A DNA stretch of 64,000 bases from JAXMBX01 sp046349635. GTDB taxonomy: Bacteria; Planctomycetota; Planctomycetia; Planctomycetales; Planctomycetaceae. The stretch spans positions 1 to 64,000 of the forward strand of contig JAXMBX010000023.1 of assembly GCA_046349635.1 (NCBI GenBank), given 5' to 3'. The notes under the pieces are model-generated. The model was not told the DNA's origin. It did not search any database and saw nothing but the letters and a program-made list of their open reading frames with translations. The number at the start of each line of letters is the position of its first letter. Position 1 is the first letter of the stretch. Position numbers and translations under genes: made by a program. Below, one piece after another: positions 1-9,400 of this stretch.

Positions 1-63
1 GCCGGGCGCGACTTCCGCCTCACCGACGTCCACGGCAATCTCGTCAAGGACATCATCGCCTGA
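1..63 (+). CDS. C-terminal end of an unidentified protein (partial)
   Basis: An open frame enters from the left edge and stops at a TGA at 61-63. The last 20 residues end in LVKDIIA and are hydrophilic, with no motif I recognise. It lies on the same strand as the next gene, 217 bases upstream of it. No function can be assigned from this fragment. Confidence 0.5.
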   Translation, partial: AGRDFRLTDVHGNLVKDIIA

Positions 64-103
64 GTTCATGTCTCGCAGTCAAGTGCGAAGCTCCTCCTCA
101 AAG

Positions 104-170
104 CCCTTCTCCCCCCCGAGGGAGAAGGTGGCCCGCAGGGCCGGATGAGGGGGCGGTCCGTATGTCTCTG
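104..170. repeat. Palindromic intergenic repeat, family A (copy 1)
   Basis: The copy has a C-rich arm (cttctcccccccgag), its near-complement (gggagaaggtgg), then gatgagggggcggtcc and tctctg. The same order of blocks recurs in many other gaps in this window. The two arms can form a hairpin. The copy sits between an unknown gene and the CinA-nucleotidyltransferase gene. Confidence 0.8.
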
Positions 171-280
171 GGCTCGTTGTTCTCTCTGGAAGCGATTCAT
201 CGGTTGGTTGGAGAATTTCATCATCCCTCTGGGTTACACTACCCGTATCGTGCGTTGATAATTCTCGTTTTGAGTTTCTG

Positions 281-1573
281 ATGACCTCCGAAGCCCCCAT
301 CCCCGAATCCTTCCTCCGTGCCCTGCATCAATCCGGGCACGCAGGCGTCATCGCCGTCACCGGGGGAGGGGCCTCCGCACTGGGGCAACTTCTCTCCGTT
401 CCCGGTGGATCAAACAGCATCCTGGCCGGGGTGATTCCCTACAGCGAACCCGCTCTCGTCGATTGGCTCGGTGTCCGCCCCGAGCAGTTCTGCTCCCCCG
501 AAACCGCCCTCGCGATGGCAGTCCGCGCCTTCGAACAGGCCCGCGGTTACAAACCTGACCCTTCCTCGCAACTCTTCGGCCTCGCCTGCACCGCCTCCCT
601 CGCCAGCGATCGCCCCAAGAAGGGGGACCACCGCTTCTATCTCGCCGCACAAACCCCGAACCGGACCATTCTCCGTTCGCTGGTTCTGGACAAGGGAACC
701 CGCACCCGCGCTCAGGAAGAGTCAGTCGTCGCTCACGCCCTCCTGAATCTCTTCGCGGAATTCGCCGGTGTTCCGGAGCGTTGCGATCCCCTCCTCCACG
801 CCAGTGAAATCATTCACGCCGAAGAATCGGTCCCTGACCCGCTCCTGGCCGAGGTCTGGAACGGCCGCCGTAATTTCGTCTGGGTGAATCCTCAGTCGGA
901 ATTTCTCACCGACGCAAAACCACCCGTCGGGGCACTCCTCTGCGGTTCGTTCAATCCCCTGCACGATGCCCACCGCGAACTACGGCAGGTCGCGGAGAAT
1001 GTTCTGGGAGTGCAGGTCGGTTATGAACTCTCGATCGCAAACGTCGCCAAACCGTCGCTCGACTATCTCACGATCCAGCATCGCATCGGGCAGTTTTCTC
1101 CCGCCTATGCCGTCCTGACGCGCGCGGCTCATTTCTATCAGAAAGCAACCCTCTTCCCCGGCCTGTGGTTTGTCGTCGGCATGGACACCGCCGAGCGGAT
1201 CGTCGATCCCCGCTTCTACGACGGCAACCCGGAACTCATGCACGAACGGCTGACTGAGATCAAACGCATCGGCTGCCGTGTGCTCGTCGCCGGACGTCTC
1301 AAGCAGGACCGCTTCGAAACCCGGGCAGATCTGCACGTCCCTCCGGAATTCGACGACCTGTTCGTCGAACTCCCCGCATCGAAGTTCCGCCGCGACCTCT
1401 CCTCGACGGAACTGCGGGTGCGATGCCAGACTCATCTCGAGCGCTCGCCGCTCACGCCAGCCCCAACACCCGCCGGATCCCTTCCCAAGGCTGGATGTAC
1501 GTCAGAAACGGCAATCCATCCACCGTCCCCTCCTGCAATCGCGTCACCCCATCCACCGCCGGCCCCTCCTTGA
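281..1573 (+). CDS. PncC/CinA-like amidohydrolase domain fused to a NadD-like nucleotidyltransferase
   Basis: Residues about 15-165 resemble the CinA C-terminal/PncC nicotinamide-nucleotide amidase fold: VTGGG, then GGSNSILAGVIPYSEPALV and a late KKGDHRF segment. The usual catalytic AESCTGG is degenerate, so activity is uncertain. Residues about 215-375 hold a nucleotidyltransferase of the NadD/cytidylyltransferase type, with GSFNPLHDAH in place of the (T/H)xGH signature, GMDTAERI, and the terminal LSSTELR typical of NadD proteins. In known pathways PncC deamidates NMN to NaMN and NadD adenylates NaMN, so a fusion would link two NAD-salvage steps; this is inference. The domain logically ends near 1430. 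The last 45 residues are Pro-rich and overlap the convergent gene, so the true stop may have been lost to a frameshift. Confidence 0.75.
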   Translation: MTSEAPIPESFLRALHQSGHAGVIAVTGGGASALGQLLSVPGGSNSILAGVIPYSEPALVDWLGVRPEQFCSPETALAMAVRAFEQARGYKPDPSSQLFGLACTASLASDRPKKGDHRFYLAAQTPNRTILRSLVLDKGTRTRAQEESVVAHALLNLFAEFAGVPERCDPLLHASEIIHAEESVPDPLLAEVWNGRRNFVWVNPQSEFLTDAKPPVGALLCGSFNPLHDAHRELRQVAENVLGVQVGYELSIANVAKPSLDYLTIQHRIGQFSPAYAVLTRAAHFYQKATLFPGLWFVVGMDTAERIVDPRFYDGNPELMHERLTEIKRIGCRVLVAGRLKQDRFETRADLHVPPEFDDLFVELPASKFRRDLSSTELRVRCQTHLERSPLTPAPTPAGSLPKAGCTSETAIHPPSPPAIASPHPPPAPP

Positions 1574-2489
1574 CCATCCGCTCCAGTACCGCTTGATGCC
1601 GTGCGGAGTCCCACGACTCCAGCAGGTCCACCCGCCCTGCGAACAGCGCCACGCTCGCCGCCAGCCCGAACGCCCCCAGTTGCTCGTCCCCGCCACCAGC
1701 GTCCAGTCAGTCGCGATGCGACACAGAATCTTCGCCGTGCTCGGCGGCATCAGACTCTCCGCCAGCACCCGCCAGGGAATCCCCCCATCCCGATCTCATT
1801 CCCCCGTCGCCGATCCCGATTGTCTTCAGCCCCGGCACTCTGCGGCAGCCGCTCAAACAACTCGTGCAATGCCGCCGTGTATGGGTCGATCCGCTCCCCG
1901 GCGCATATTGAAACAGTGTCCCTGCTCCGATTCAGGGACCTCTCTCTCAAACTGGATCAGACCCTCGACGTCCCCTAAGTTTCGCGCCACGAACGATTCC
2001 CGCGCGTAACTCGGCCCGACCCGCTCAATAGAAATCCGATGGCTCAGCCCCTCCACCTCGGGCGAACTGCAGAACAACTCGATCTCCTCATCCCGTGGCG
2101 CTGCGCTGTCCCCGCCTGCAGTCCTGCCCCGTCGCAAGCTGCCGCGACCCCCGCATGACACCGCTCATCCGTCAGGAGCGTCACCCGTCGCCCCAGCTTC
2201 TGCAGGAGATCTGCCAGCAGGACCGCTCCCGGGGGCCATCGGTCTCTGCCGCGGGGGGAGTTCCGTGCGGGATGTAAAACCCCGTGACGATGGCCACTCC
2301 TCCGGACCCACGGGCAAGGTTTTCCCCTGCAGGCGCAAGTTGCCCAGTCATCCATGTCGAAGAGGCGTGCTTCGATGACAGCAGCCCCCGCCGCGCCGGA
2401 TCGCGCTGCATCATCCGCTCAATGTCCTGAACAATTTCCGCTCGCCCGGTTTCCGGCCCGTTTTCTGATGCTGAGCGGCTGTGAGGCAT
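1452..2489 (-). pseudogene. D-glutamate cyclase-like protein (DUF4392), broken by multiple frameshifts
   Basis: Reading the minus strand across frames gives consecutive DUF4392 pieces: DIERMMQRDPARRGL, TGFYIPHGTPPAAETDGP, GAVLLADLLQKLG, VTLLTDERC, ERVGPSYARESF, RIDPYTAALHELF, GNEIGMG, IATDWTLVAGTSNWG and a C-terminus ending GIRRVLGLA. Together they cover the whole domain in order, in about 345 codons. Several breaks are repaired by adding one base to a homopolymer: C5 to C6 at GPPGA, G4 to G5 before RIDPY, A2 to A3 in GGNE, and G6 to G7 after GMG. The start is the ATG complementary to 2487-2489. The family acts on D-glutamate or related metabolites. The gene is convergent with and overlaps the CinA-fusion gene. 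Confidence 0.75.
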
Positions 2490-2650
2490 GAAAATCAGGC
2501 GGGTTCGATGGGGGAGAACGGTGAAACTTTCAGGGGGCTTCGCGGTCGTAAAAATGTCGTCCGCGCTCCGCTGTAGCCTATCGGTCGTGCCGACGGAAGC
2601 CAATCCGAAAGAGCCTCCGGATGCCCCTTTCGTAGCGGTTCTAAGCCGTT

Positions 2651-2673
2651 AGCTTCCCAATCCTGGGAAAGCT
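2651..2673. repeat. Inverted repeat in the gap before the respiratory cluster
   Basis: AGCTTCCCA-ATCC-TGGGAAAGCT forms an imperfect stem in the 485-base gap between the divergent broken gene and the Rieske gene. There is no T-run after it, so it is not an obvious terminator. Apart from this stem I see no clear promoter boxes in 2490-2974, although this gap must hold the main promoter of the cluster downstream. Confidence 0.35.
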
Positions 2674-2974
2674 CAAAACCCTTGTTTCGCAGGGGGTTCT
2701 TGCTTCTGGGAAATCGAAACAAAACTCGACACGCTCTGTTGTCAGTCCGATGGGATATTGACACAATTTTCAAGAACGTGAGACGGAAACTGGGGGACGG
2801 GGGTCAACTCCGCGTTTTTGTCTTGCGCGTTTGACTTCGCAATCGGGGACTTCACTTTCGGGTCATTACTGTGAAGTCACGCACATCTTTCGAACTCCTT
2901 CCACCATTGAATTCGTCCCGCGACCAATTCACGGATGGAAATTTTGTACTGACATAGATGGTGAGACTGTAGCT

Positions 2975-4072
2975 ATGTCGAGTGATTCCGGCGACGCCTC
3001 GAAAAAGAAACTGAGTACGGCTGAAATTCTGGCGCAAGCGCGCGCCGCTGCCGCCGCAAAAAAGGCCGCTGAGGCCCCCGCTGCGGAAGCTCCTGCCGCG
3101 GAACCTGCGGCAGCAGCCCCTGCCGCCGAAACTCCGGCTGCACCTGCTGCCGGCGCCAAGCCCAAGTCGACGGCGGAGATCCTCGCCGCCGCCCGTGCCG
3201 CCGCTGCTGCGAAAGCGGGTGGCGCTGCTCCTGCGGAATCAAAACCTGCCGCCGCCGCTCCTGCGGCGGGTGGCGCGAAACCCAAATCCACCGCGGACAT
3301 TCTTGCCGCTGCTCGTGCCGCCGCCGCTGCGAAAGCCGGTGGTGGTGCAGCTGCTCCTGCTGCAGGCGTCGCCGCGACTCCCGCTGCCCCCAAGGCTGCG
3401 GCTCCTGTCGGTGGCCCCAAGCCCTCCGTTCAGGAAATGCTCGCCGCCGTTCGTGGTGAAAAAGGTGAAGCTCCCGCCACGGCTGTCGCGAAAGCCCCCG
3501 TGGTCGCTCCTCCCATGCCGACCAAGCCCGTCCCCGCTCCAGCCGCCAAGAAGAAAGGCGAAGTTGAGCGCCGGACCGTCGTTCAGCTTCTGCTGACCCC
3601 GTTCGTCCTGGGCTGGACCGCCGTCACGGCGACTGCCGGCACCGCCGGTCTCGCCGTCGCTCGCTTCATGATGCCCAATGTCCTCACCGAGCCGCCGAGT
3701 AAGTTCAAGGTCGGCTCGCCTGGCGATTTCGATCTCGGCACCGTCTCCGAAAAGTTCAAGGCCTCCAACGGTATCTGGATCGTCCACACCGACAAATATC
3801 AGGGCAAAAACCTGATTTATGCTCTCGTCTCCGTCTGTACCCACCTCGGTTGTACTCCCAGTTGGCTCGAAGGGGAGCAGAAATTCAAATGCCCCTGCCA
3901 CGGGTCCGGCTTCTATATCAATGGGATTAACTTTGAAGGCCCTGCTCCCCGTCCTCTGGAGCGGGCGGGTATTCGTTTGGCTGAAGACGGCATGTTGGAA
4001 GTCGACAAGAGCCTCAAATTCCAGGAGGAAATGGGGCAGTGGGCGGACCCCAATTCCTTCGTCGAAGTCTGA
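2975..4072 (+). CDS. qcrA: Rieske iron-sulfur protein with Ala-rich repeated N-terminal tail
   Basis: The 365-residue product carries a Rieske [2Fe-2S] domain: box I CTHLGC (C288, H290) and box II CPCHGSG (C306, H309). One membrane segment spans about 203-234. It would transfer electrons from quinol at cytochrome b to the c-type cytochromes encoded downstream. Unusually, the first 195 residues are a low-complexity tail with three near-identical units of the form KSTAEILAAARAAAAAK (about 13-29, 64-80, 104-120) and a diverged fourth (150-160), joined by Ala/Pro linkers. Normal Rieske proteins of this class are about 150-200 residues. I chose ATG 2975 because codons upstream of it look non-coding; an in-frame extension back to 2831 is open. 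It is the first gene of the respiratory cluster. Confidence 0.9.
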   Translation: MSSDSGDASKKKLSTAEILAQARAAAAAKKAAEAPAAEAPAAEPAAAAPAAETPAAPAAGAKPKSTAEILAAARAAAAAKAGGAAPAESKPAAAAPAAGGAKPKSTADILAAARAAAAAKAGGGAAAPAAGVAATPAAPKAAAPVGGPKPSVQEMLAAVRGEKGEAPATAVAKAPVVAPPMPTKPVPAPAAKKKGEVERRTVVQLLLTPFVLGWTAVTATAGTAGLAVARFMMPNVLTEPPSKFKVGSPGDFDLGTVSEKFKASNGIWIVHTDKYQGKNLIYALVSVCTHLGCTPSWLEGEQKFKCPCHGSGFYINGINFEGPAPRPLERAGIRLAEDGMLEVDKSLKFQEEMGQWADPNSFVEV

Positions 4073-4176
4073 TATTCGGTTGCGTCGCTCCATGCAGGTC
4101 CGACGCTCGCTCAAATTCACTCTTGGACGCTTACTCTTGAATTCAGTTGTGACAGGAACCAGGCAAAGGGTGCTCG

Positions 4177-4950
4177 ATGTCCGTTGGTGATTACATTCGT
4201 GGCTCGCAGATCTGGAAGAGCATTTTCCGCCATCCGGCGCCGTATGACAGGCGTAACCGGATCGTCGTCATGCTCACTAACTTCTTCCTGCATCTGCATC
4301 CGGTTTCCATCAAGCAGCAGGGCATCGCCCTCTCCTACACGTGGTGCATGGGGGGAATCACTTTCTTCCTGTTCCTCGTGGAGACCGTGACTGGTGTTCT
4401 CTTGATGTTCTATTACCGCCCCACTCTGGAGTGGGCGTTTAACGACATCCTCGCCTTGCGCGACGTCACCACCCTCGGCATCATGCGGGAAATGCACCGC
4501 TGGGGGGCCCACGCCATGGTGATCACCGTCTGGCTTCACATGTATCGTGTGTTCCTCACCGGGAGTTACAAACCCCCGCGCGAGTTCAACTGGGGCATCG
4601 GCGTGCTCCTGCTCGTTCTTACCTTGCTCCTCTCCTTTACCGGCTATCTCCTCCCGTGGGATCAGCTCGCCATCTGGGCTATCACCGTCGGTTCCAACAT
4701 GGCCCGTGCGACCCCGGTCCTCGGGCACGAAGGCCCCGGCTTCCAGTTATTGAATACCAACGGTTTCGACCTGATCACAAACGCCAGCGACGCGAGATTT
4801 ATCTTGCTCGGCGGGCGGTTCGTGGGTGAAGCCACGTTGAATCGCTTCTACATTCTGCACTGCGTGGCGATTCCCCTCGTCGTGGCCTTGCTGATTGCCA
4901 TCCACTTCTGGCGTGTCCGGAAGGACGGCGGCATCAGTCAGCCGCTGTAA
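4177..4950 (+). CDS. qcrB: Cytochrome b, N-terminal (cytochrome b6-type) subunit
   Basis: A 257-residue membrane protein with four helices and four heme-b His ligands: H107 and H121 in helix 2 (MHRWGAHAMVITVWLH) and H228 and H243 in helix 4. The 14/15 spacing of the pairs matches cytochrome b6 rather than mitochondrial cytochrome b. The motif CMGGIT before helix 1 and FYYRPTL after it align with plastid b6, which places C57 where b6 carries the Cys that binds heme c-i. It oxidises quinol with the Rieske protein. The gene follows qcrA after about 100 bases and precedes the C-terminal cytochrome b part, so cytochrome b is split as in b6f and in Firmicute bc complexes. Confidence 0.92.
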   Translation: MSVGDYIRGSQIWKSIFRHPAPYDRRNRIVVMLTNFFLHLHPVSIKQQGIALSYTWCMGGITFFLFLVETVTGVLLMFYYRPTLEWAFNDILALRDVTTLGIMREMHRWGAHAMVITVWLHMYRVFLTGSYKPPREFNWGIGVLLLVLTLLLSFTGYLLPWDQLAIWAITVGSNMARATPVLGHEGPGFQLLNTNGFDLITNASDARFILLGGRFVGEATLNRFYILHCVAIPLVVALLIAIHFWRVRKDGGISQPL

Positions 4951-5055
4951 GTGTCCGCCGGTCAGAGTTTTGCGTGCGTAAGTTCGGTTGGTTTGTGGAA
5001 CATCACTGATTTTTCAACCTCTCCTCGAGGTTGATCGAACGATTTGGAGCAGGGA

Positions 5056-6396
5056 ATGCTGACGCATAATCCCGATTTGACATCCAGTGTGATCTTCGGG
5101 CTGGGCTGGTTGTATTTCATCCTGGCGTGCATGAACCTTGCCTGGACCGTGGGCTGGCTCAAGAAGTACCCCAAGCGCATCAACAGTGCCGGGATGTGGC
5201 TCTTCTACTCCTGCCTGCTGTTCCTGTTCGCCTTCGCGCACTTCACGGGAACCTCCCGTCCCGAGACCTTCGCCATCCGCATGCCGGTCGCCGTCAAGGA
5301 CTTCATCAACCTCGGGGCCGATCCCGTCACCTACTTCACCCTCTCCACCATTCTCTTCATCGCCATGCTCTGGTTGCGGAAATGGTGGACCCAGCCCCTG
5401 GTGGCCTGGGTCATGTTGAATTTCGCCATCCTGTTCCTCGCCCTGAGCATGACCGACTACGACTTCCGGCAGATCGTCGGCAAGCCGGACAACGTCCCCA
5501 TCGTCTCCATGCTCTTCATCGTCTCCTTCTTCACCTGGATCGCCTTCAAGCGCGCCGTCGATAACGATGAACGCCGCGCCGCCGGCCGTCCCCTGTTTGA
5601 AGAAGAAAAGAACGAAAAAATTCTCGTTTGGCCGGATCTCGTTTACTCCGAACTCATCTGCATGATCGTCCTGACCGCCATCCTGGTCACTTGGGCGATT
5701 CTCCTGCAGGCCCCCCTGGAAGAGCCCGCCTCCTCCGTCAAGACTCCCAACCCCTCCAAGGCCCCCTGGTACTTCCTCGGCCTTCAGGAAATGCTCGTCT
5801 ACTTCGATCCCTGGATGGCCGGTGTCGTCCTCCCCAGCCTGATCCTCGTCGGTCTGATGGCAATTCCGTACATCGACTACAACAAGCTCGGCAACGGGTA
5901 CTACACCTACAACGAACGCAAGTTCGCCATCATCACCTTCATGTTCGGCTTCCTCCCTCTCTGGATCGGGATGATCATCCTCGGAACCTTCCTCCGCGGT
6001 CCGAACTGGAACTTCTTCGGGATCTACTCCCCGTGGGATCCGCACAAGCTCGAAGTCTTGAACAACGTCAACCTCTCCGAATATCTCTGGCTCGATATCC
6101 TCAAGCAGAAGCTCCCCGTGGCCCCCGCAGGGTCGGATACGTTGGTCCAGGCGGGTTACATCCTCCTCCGCGAATCGCTCGGCCTAATTCTGTGTGTGGC
6201 GTATCTGGTCGTTCTCCCCCCGCTCATGGCGGCCACGATCTTCCGCGGCATGTACGTCAAGCTGGGCTTCATCCGCTACATGGTCTTCGCCCAGCTCCTC
6301 CTCTTCATGGCGTCGCTCCCGATCAAGATGATTCTCCGCTGGTCCATCAACCTGAAATACATCGTTGCCATTCCTGAATGGTTCTTTAATGTCTGA
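5056..6396 (+). CDS. Cytochrome b C-terminal (subunit IV-like) extended membrane subunit
   Basis: A 446-residue polytopic protein. The centre carries NPSKAPWYFLGLQEML, the counterpart of the PEWY region of cytochrome b C-terminal/PetD proteins, which lines the quinol-oxidation site; here the sequence is APWY instead of PEWY. Subunit IV is normally about 160 residues. This protein has about 200 extra residues in front (several helices, starting NPDLTSSVIFGLGWLYF) and further helices after, a layout known from planctomycete and other bacterial bc variants. ATG 5056 is preferred over the in-frame TTG 12 bases upstream because GGAG lies about 6-9 bases before the ATG. It is part of the quinol:cytochrome c reductase with the two preceding genes. 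Confidence 0.85.
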   Translation: MLTHNPDLTSSVIFGLGWLYFILACMNLAWTVGWLKKYPKRINSAGMWLFYSCLLFLFAFAHFTGTSRPETFAIRMPVAVKDFINLGADPVTYFTLSTILFIAMLWLRKWWTQPLVAWVMLNFAILFLALSMTDYDFRQIVGKPDNVPIVSMLFIVSFFTWIAFKRAVDNDERRAAGRPLFEEEKNEKILVWPDLVYSELICMIVLTAILVTWAILLQAPLEEPASSVKTPNPSKAPWYFLGLQEMLVYFDPWMAGVVLPSLILVGLMAIPYIDYNKLGNGYYTYNERKFAIITFMFGFLPLWIGMIILGTFLRGPNWNFFGIYSPWDPHKLEVLNNVNLSEYLWLDILKQKLPVAPAGSDTLVQAGYILLRESLGLILCVAYLVVLPPLMAATIFRGMYVKLGFIRYMVFAQLLLFMASLPIKMILRWSINLKYIVAIPEWFFNV

Positions 6397-6470
6397 TCTC
6401 TGACGGCGATTCCGGTCGGTTCGTCCCTGCGGTTCGATAACTTCGCCTCTTTTTTGGAATACGAAATCTC

Positions 6471-9400
6471 ATGCCAGCGACGGAACAAACTTGGCGCGAC
6501 TTGAAGCTGATGCACCTCGTTTTTGCCATCAGCAGTTTGGCGTTGTTCGGGGCCACCCTCTGGATGATGGCCAAGGACCACGATCGGGAATGGCGCGTCT
6601 ACCAGAAGAAATTCACGAAGCTCGACGCTGACCAGATCGCGAAGAAGGAAAAGGCCCTCGAAACTCCTGCTTACGATAAAAGCAAGGACGATCTGAAGAA
6701 GCAGGTCGAAGCGGGGCGCGAAGAACTCCGCAAGCACCACGCCAAAGTGACCAAGGTCCAGGATGAGCTCGACACCCTCCAGGGACAGTTCTCGCGCGAA
6801 GATCGTAACACCAAGTTCCAGCGCGCCGTTGCCGGCGTGAAGCGCGCCGACTATGACATCGGTGTCCGGGACAGCCTCCCCAAGGCGAAAATGGCCGAAC
6901 TGAAAAAGGCCTATGACGACTCCGAAGCGGAAGTCGCCAAGATGGAAATTAAGCTTCTCGAAGTCCGCAATAAACTCGACGCCAAGAAAGCGGAACTCGC
7001 CGGCTACACCAGGGATCGCGACAACGCCGAAGCCGCGCTCAAGAAACTCACCTCCGATGTCGATCGCCTGGATAAAGCACACCAGAAGCTCGAACCTACC
7101 GATCCACTGAACGCCTTCAAACGCTGGACGATGACCCTCCCGATCATCGACGGCTTCAACTCCCCCCTCAAGATTCAGCAGGACTGGCTCCCCAACCTGC
7201 TCATCAACTACGGCGGCATGACCGACGTCGCCCGTTTCGACCGCTGCCGCACCTGCCACCTCGGTATCGAACGTGTTGAAGGTGGTGGCGTGGCCGGATT
7301 CCCCGCCAAGGATCTACTCCATCCGGATGGTTATGAACAGCCGTTCTCGACTCACCCCCGGACCGATCTCTACCTCACCGCCTCCAGCCCGCATCCCACG
7401 GTGAAGTTCGGCTGCACGATCTGCCACGAAGGGCAAGGTTCAGGCACCAGCTTTACGGATGCCTCCCACACTCCAAACGATCCCGCCATCGGCGCCCACT
7501 GGGAAAAAGACCACCACTATCATTCCAATCACTTCTGGGAATACCCCATGCTGCCGGAGCGTTTCCGTGACGCCTCCTGCATCAAGTGTCACCACAGCGT
7601 GGTGGAACTTGGCGTGAATCCCAAGTTCGGCAACTCCGCTCCCAAGGTCTACGAAGGTTACGAGACCATCTCCAAGTTCGGCTGCTTCGGCTGCCACGAA
7701 ATCAACGGCTTCGACGGTGGGAAATCCGTCGGCCCGGATCTCCGTCTCGAACCGACCACGCCGGAAGAAGCCGCCAAGCTCGCCGAAGACCCCAACGCCA
7801 AGCCCGGTCAGATGCGCAAAGTCGGCCCGGCTTTGACGCACATCGCCAGCAAGACCACCCCCGGCTGGACCCAGACCTGGACCGAAGAACCCGCCAAGTT
7901 CCGTCCCACCACCCGCATGCCCCAGTTCTTCCACCTGGAAGGACAGATGGACGATCTCGACAAGCGTTATGCCCCCGTCGAAATCGCCGCCATGAGCCAC
8001 TACCTGTTCAGCAAGTCCGAACCGCTCGACATGCTCCAGCCGGCCAAGGACTACAAGCCCAACGCTGATCGCGGCAAGCAACTCTTCTCCACCCGGGGCT
8101 GTCTCAACTGCCACACGCATCCCGACTTCCCCGCCGCCGTTTCCGACTTCGGTCCGGAACTGAGTCGCGTCGGCGAAAAGCTGCAAGCCGGCCCGCGCGG
8201 TTTCAACTGGCTCTACACCTGGATTCGTGACCCCGAGCGTCACCACCCCCGCACCAAGATGCCCAACCTCTTCCTCGACTCCTACAAGGAAGCGAATGCG
8301 GACGTCGATCCCGCTGCGGATATCGCCGCGTGGCTCCTCTCCAAGGGCCCCGGCAAGTTTGACCCCATCAAGCCCAATCAGGCCGACCTCAAGGAACTGG
8401 CCTCGATGTATCTCACCAAGGCGCTCAATAAGATCCAGTCGGATGAGATCCTCAAGACCGGTGTCTACCCCGAGAAGAACAAGGACGCCATCAAGGGTGA
8501 CGAAGTCGAACTCTACACCGGCGACGGTTCCAGGATCGACGAAAACAAACTCCTGAGCTATGTCGGTCGCCGTTCGATCTCTCGCTACGGCTGCTACGGC
8601 TGCCACCAGATCCCCGGCTTCGAAAAGGCCCGCCCCATCGGCACCGCCCTGCAGAACTGGGGCCGCAAAGACTCCTCCAAGCTCGCCATGGAACACATCC
8701 ACGAGTTCCTCCATCACCACGGGGAACCGGATGGGAAGAGCACCAAGGACCGCGCCGAAAAGGCCGCCCAGAAAGCCTTCTATCACGACTACAAGGATCC
8801 CGTCGAAGAAGAACGCGAAACCTCCATCGCCTTCTACTATGACCGCGTGATGCACAACGACCGCGCCGGGTTCCTCTGGCAGAAGCTCCGCTCTCCGCGC
8901 TCTTACGACTACAAGAAGATCGAGACCAAGAGCTACGAAGAACGCCTGCGCATGCCCAAGTTCCCCTTCCAGCCCAAGCAGATCGAAGCGGTCACCACCT
9001 TCGTGCTGGGTCTGGTGGCTGAGCCTCCCGCTCCGCAATACCTCTACCAGCCCAAGGGAGCTCCTGCGACCCGCATCCAGGGGGAACGGCTGCTTGCCAA
9101 GTACAACTGCACCGGCTGTCACATGGTTGACCTGCCGACGGTGAAATATGCCGTCGATACCGACACCATCGCCGCCAGTGAACTCGCTCCGGAGGACTAC
9201 GATGAGAGCTTGAAGATGCTGCTGCATATCAAGCCGCCCCGCCAGGCCGAAACCGGCAAGACCGTCAAGAATGCCGAAGGGAAGGAACTCCCCGTCATCT
9301 CCTTCAAGGGCATTCTCTTCGCCGACGCGGACAAGGAAGCCGCCAAGGAAGACCAGGAATACAGCTACAAGCTTTGGGAAACCCTCAAGGTCAAAGACAA

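Noticed and set aside
2831..2974. 48-codon N-terminal extension of the Rieske protein
   Set aside because: The upstream codons have no coding bias, no ribosome site and a composition unlike the Ala-rich tail; ATG 2975 is a better start.
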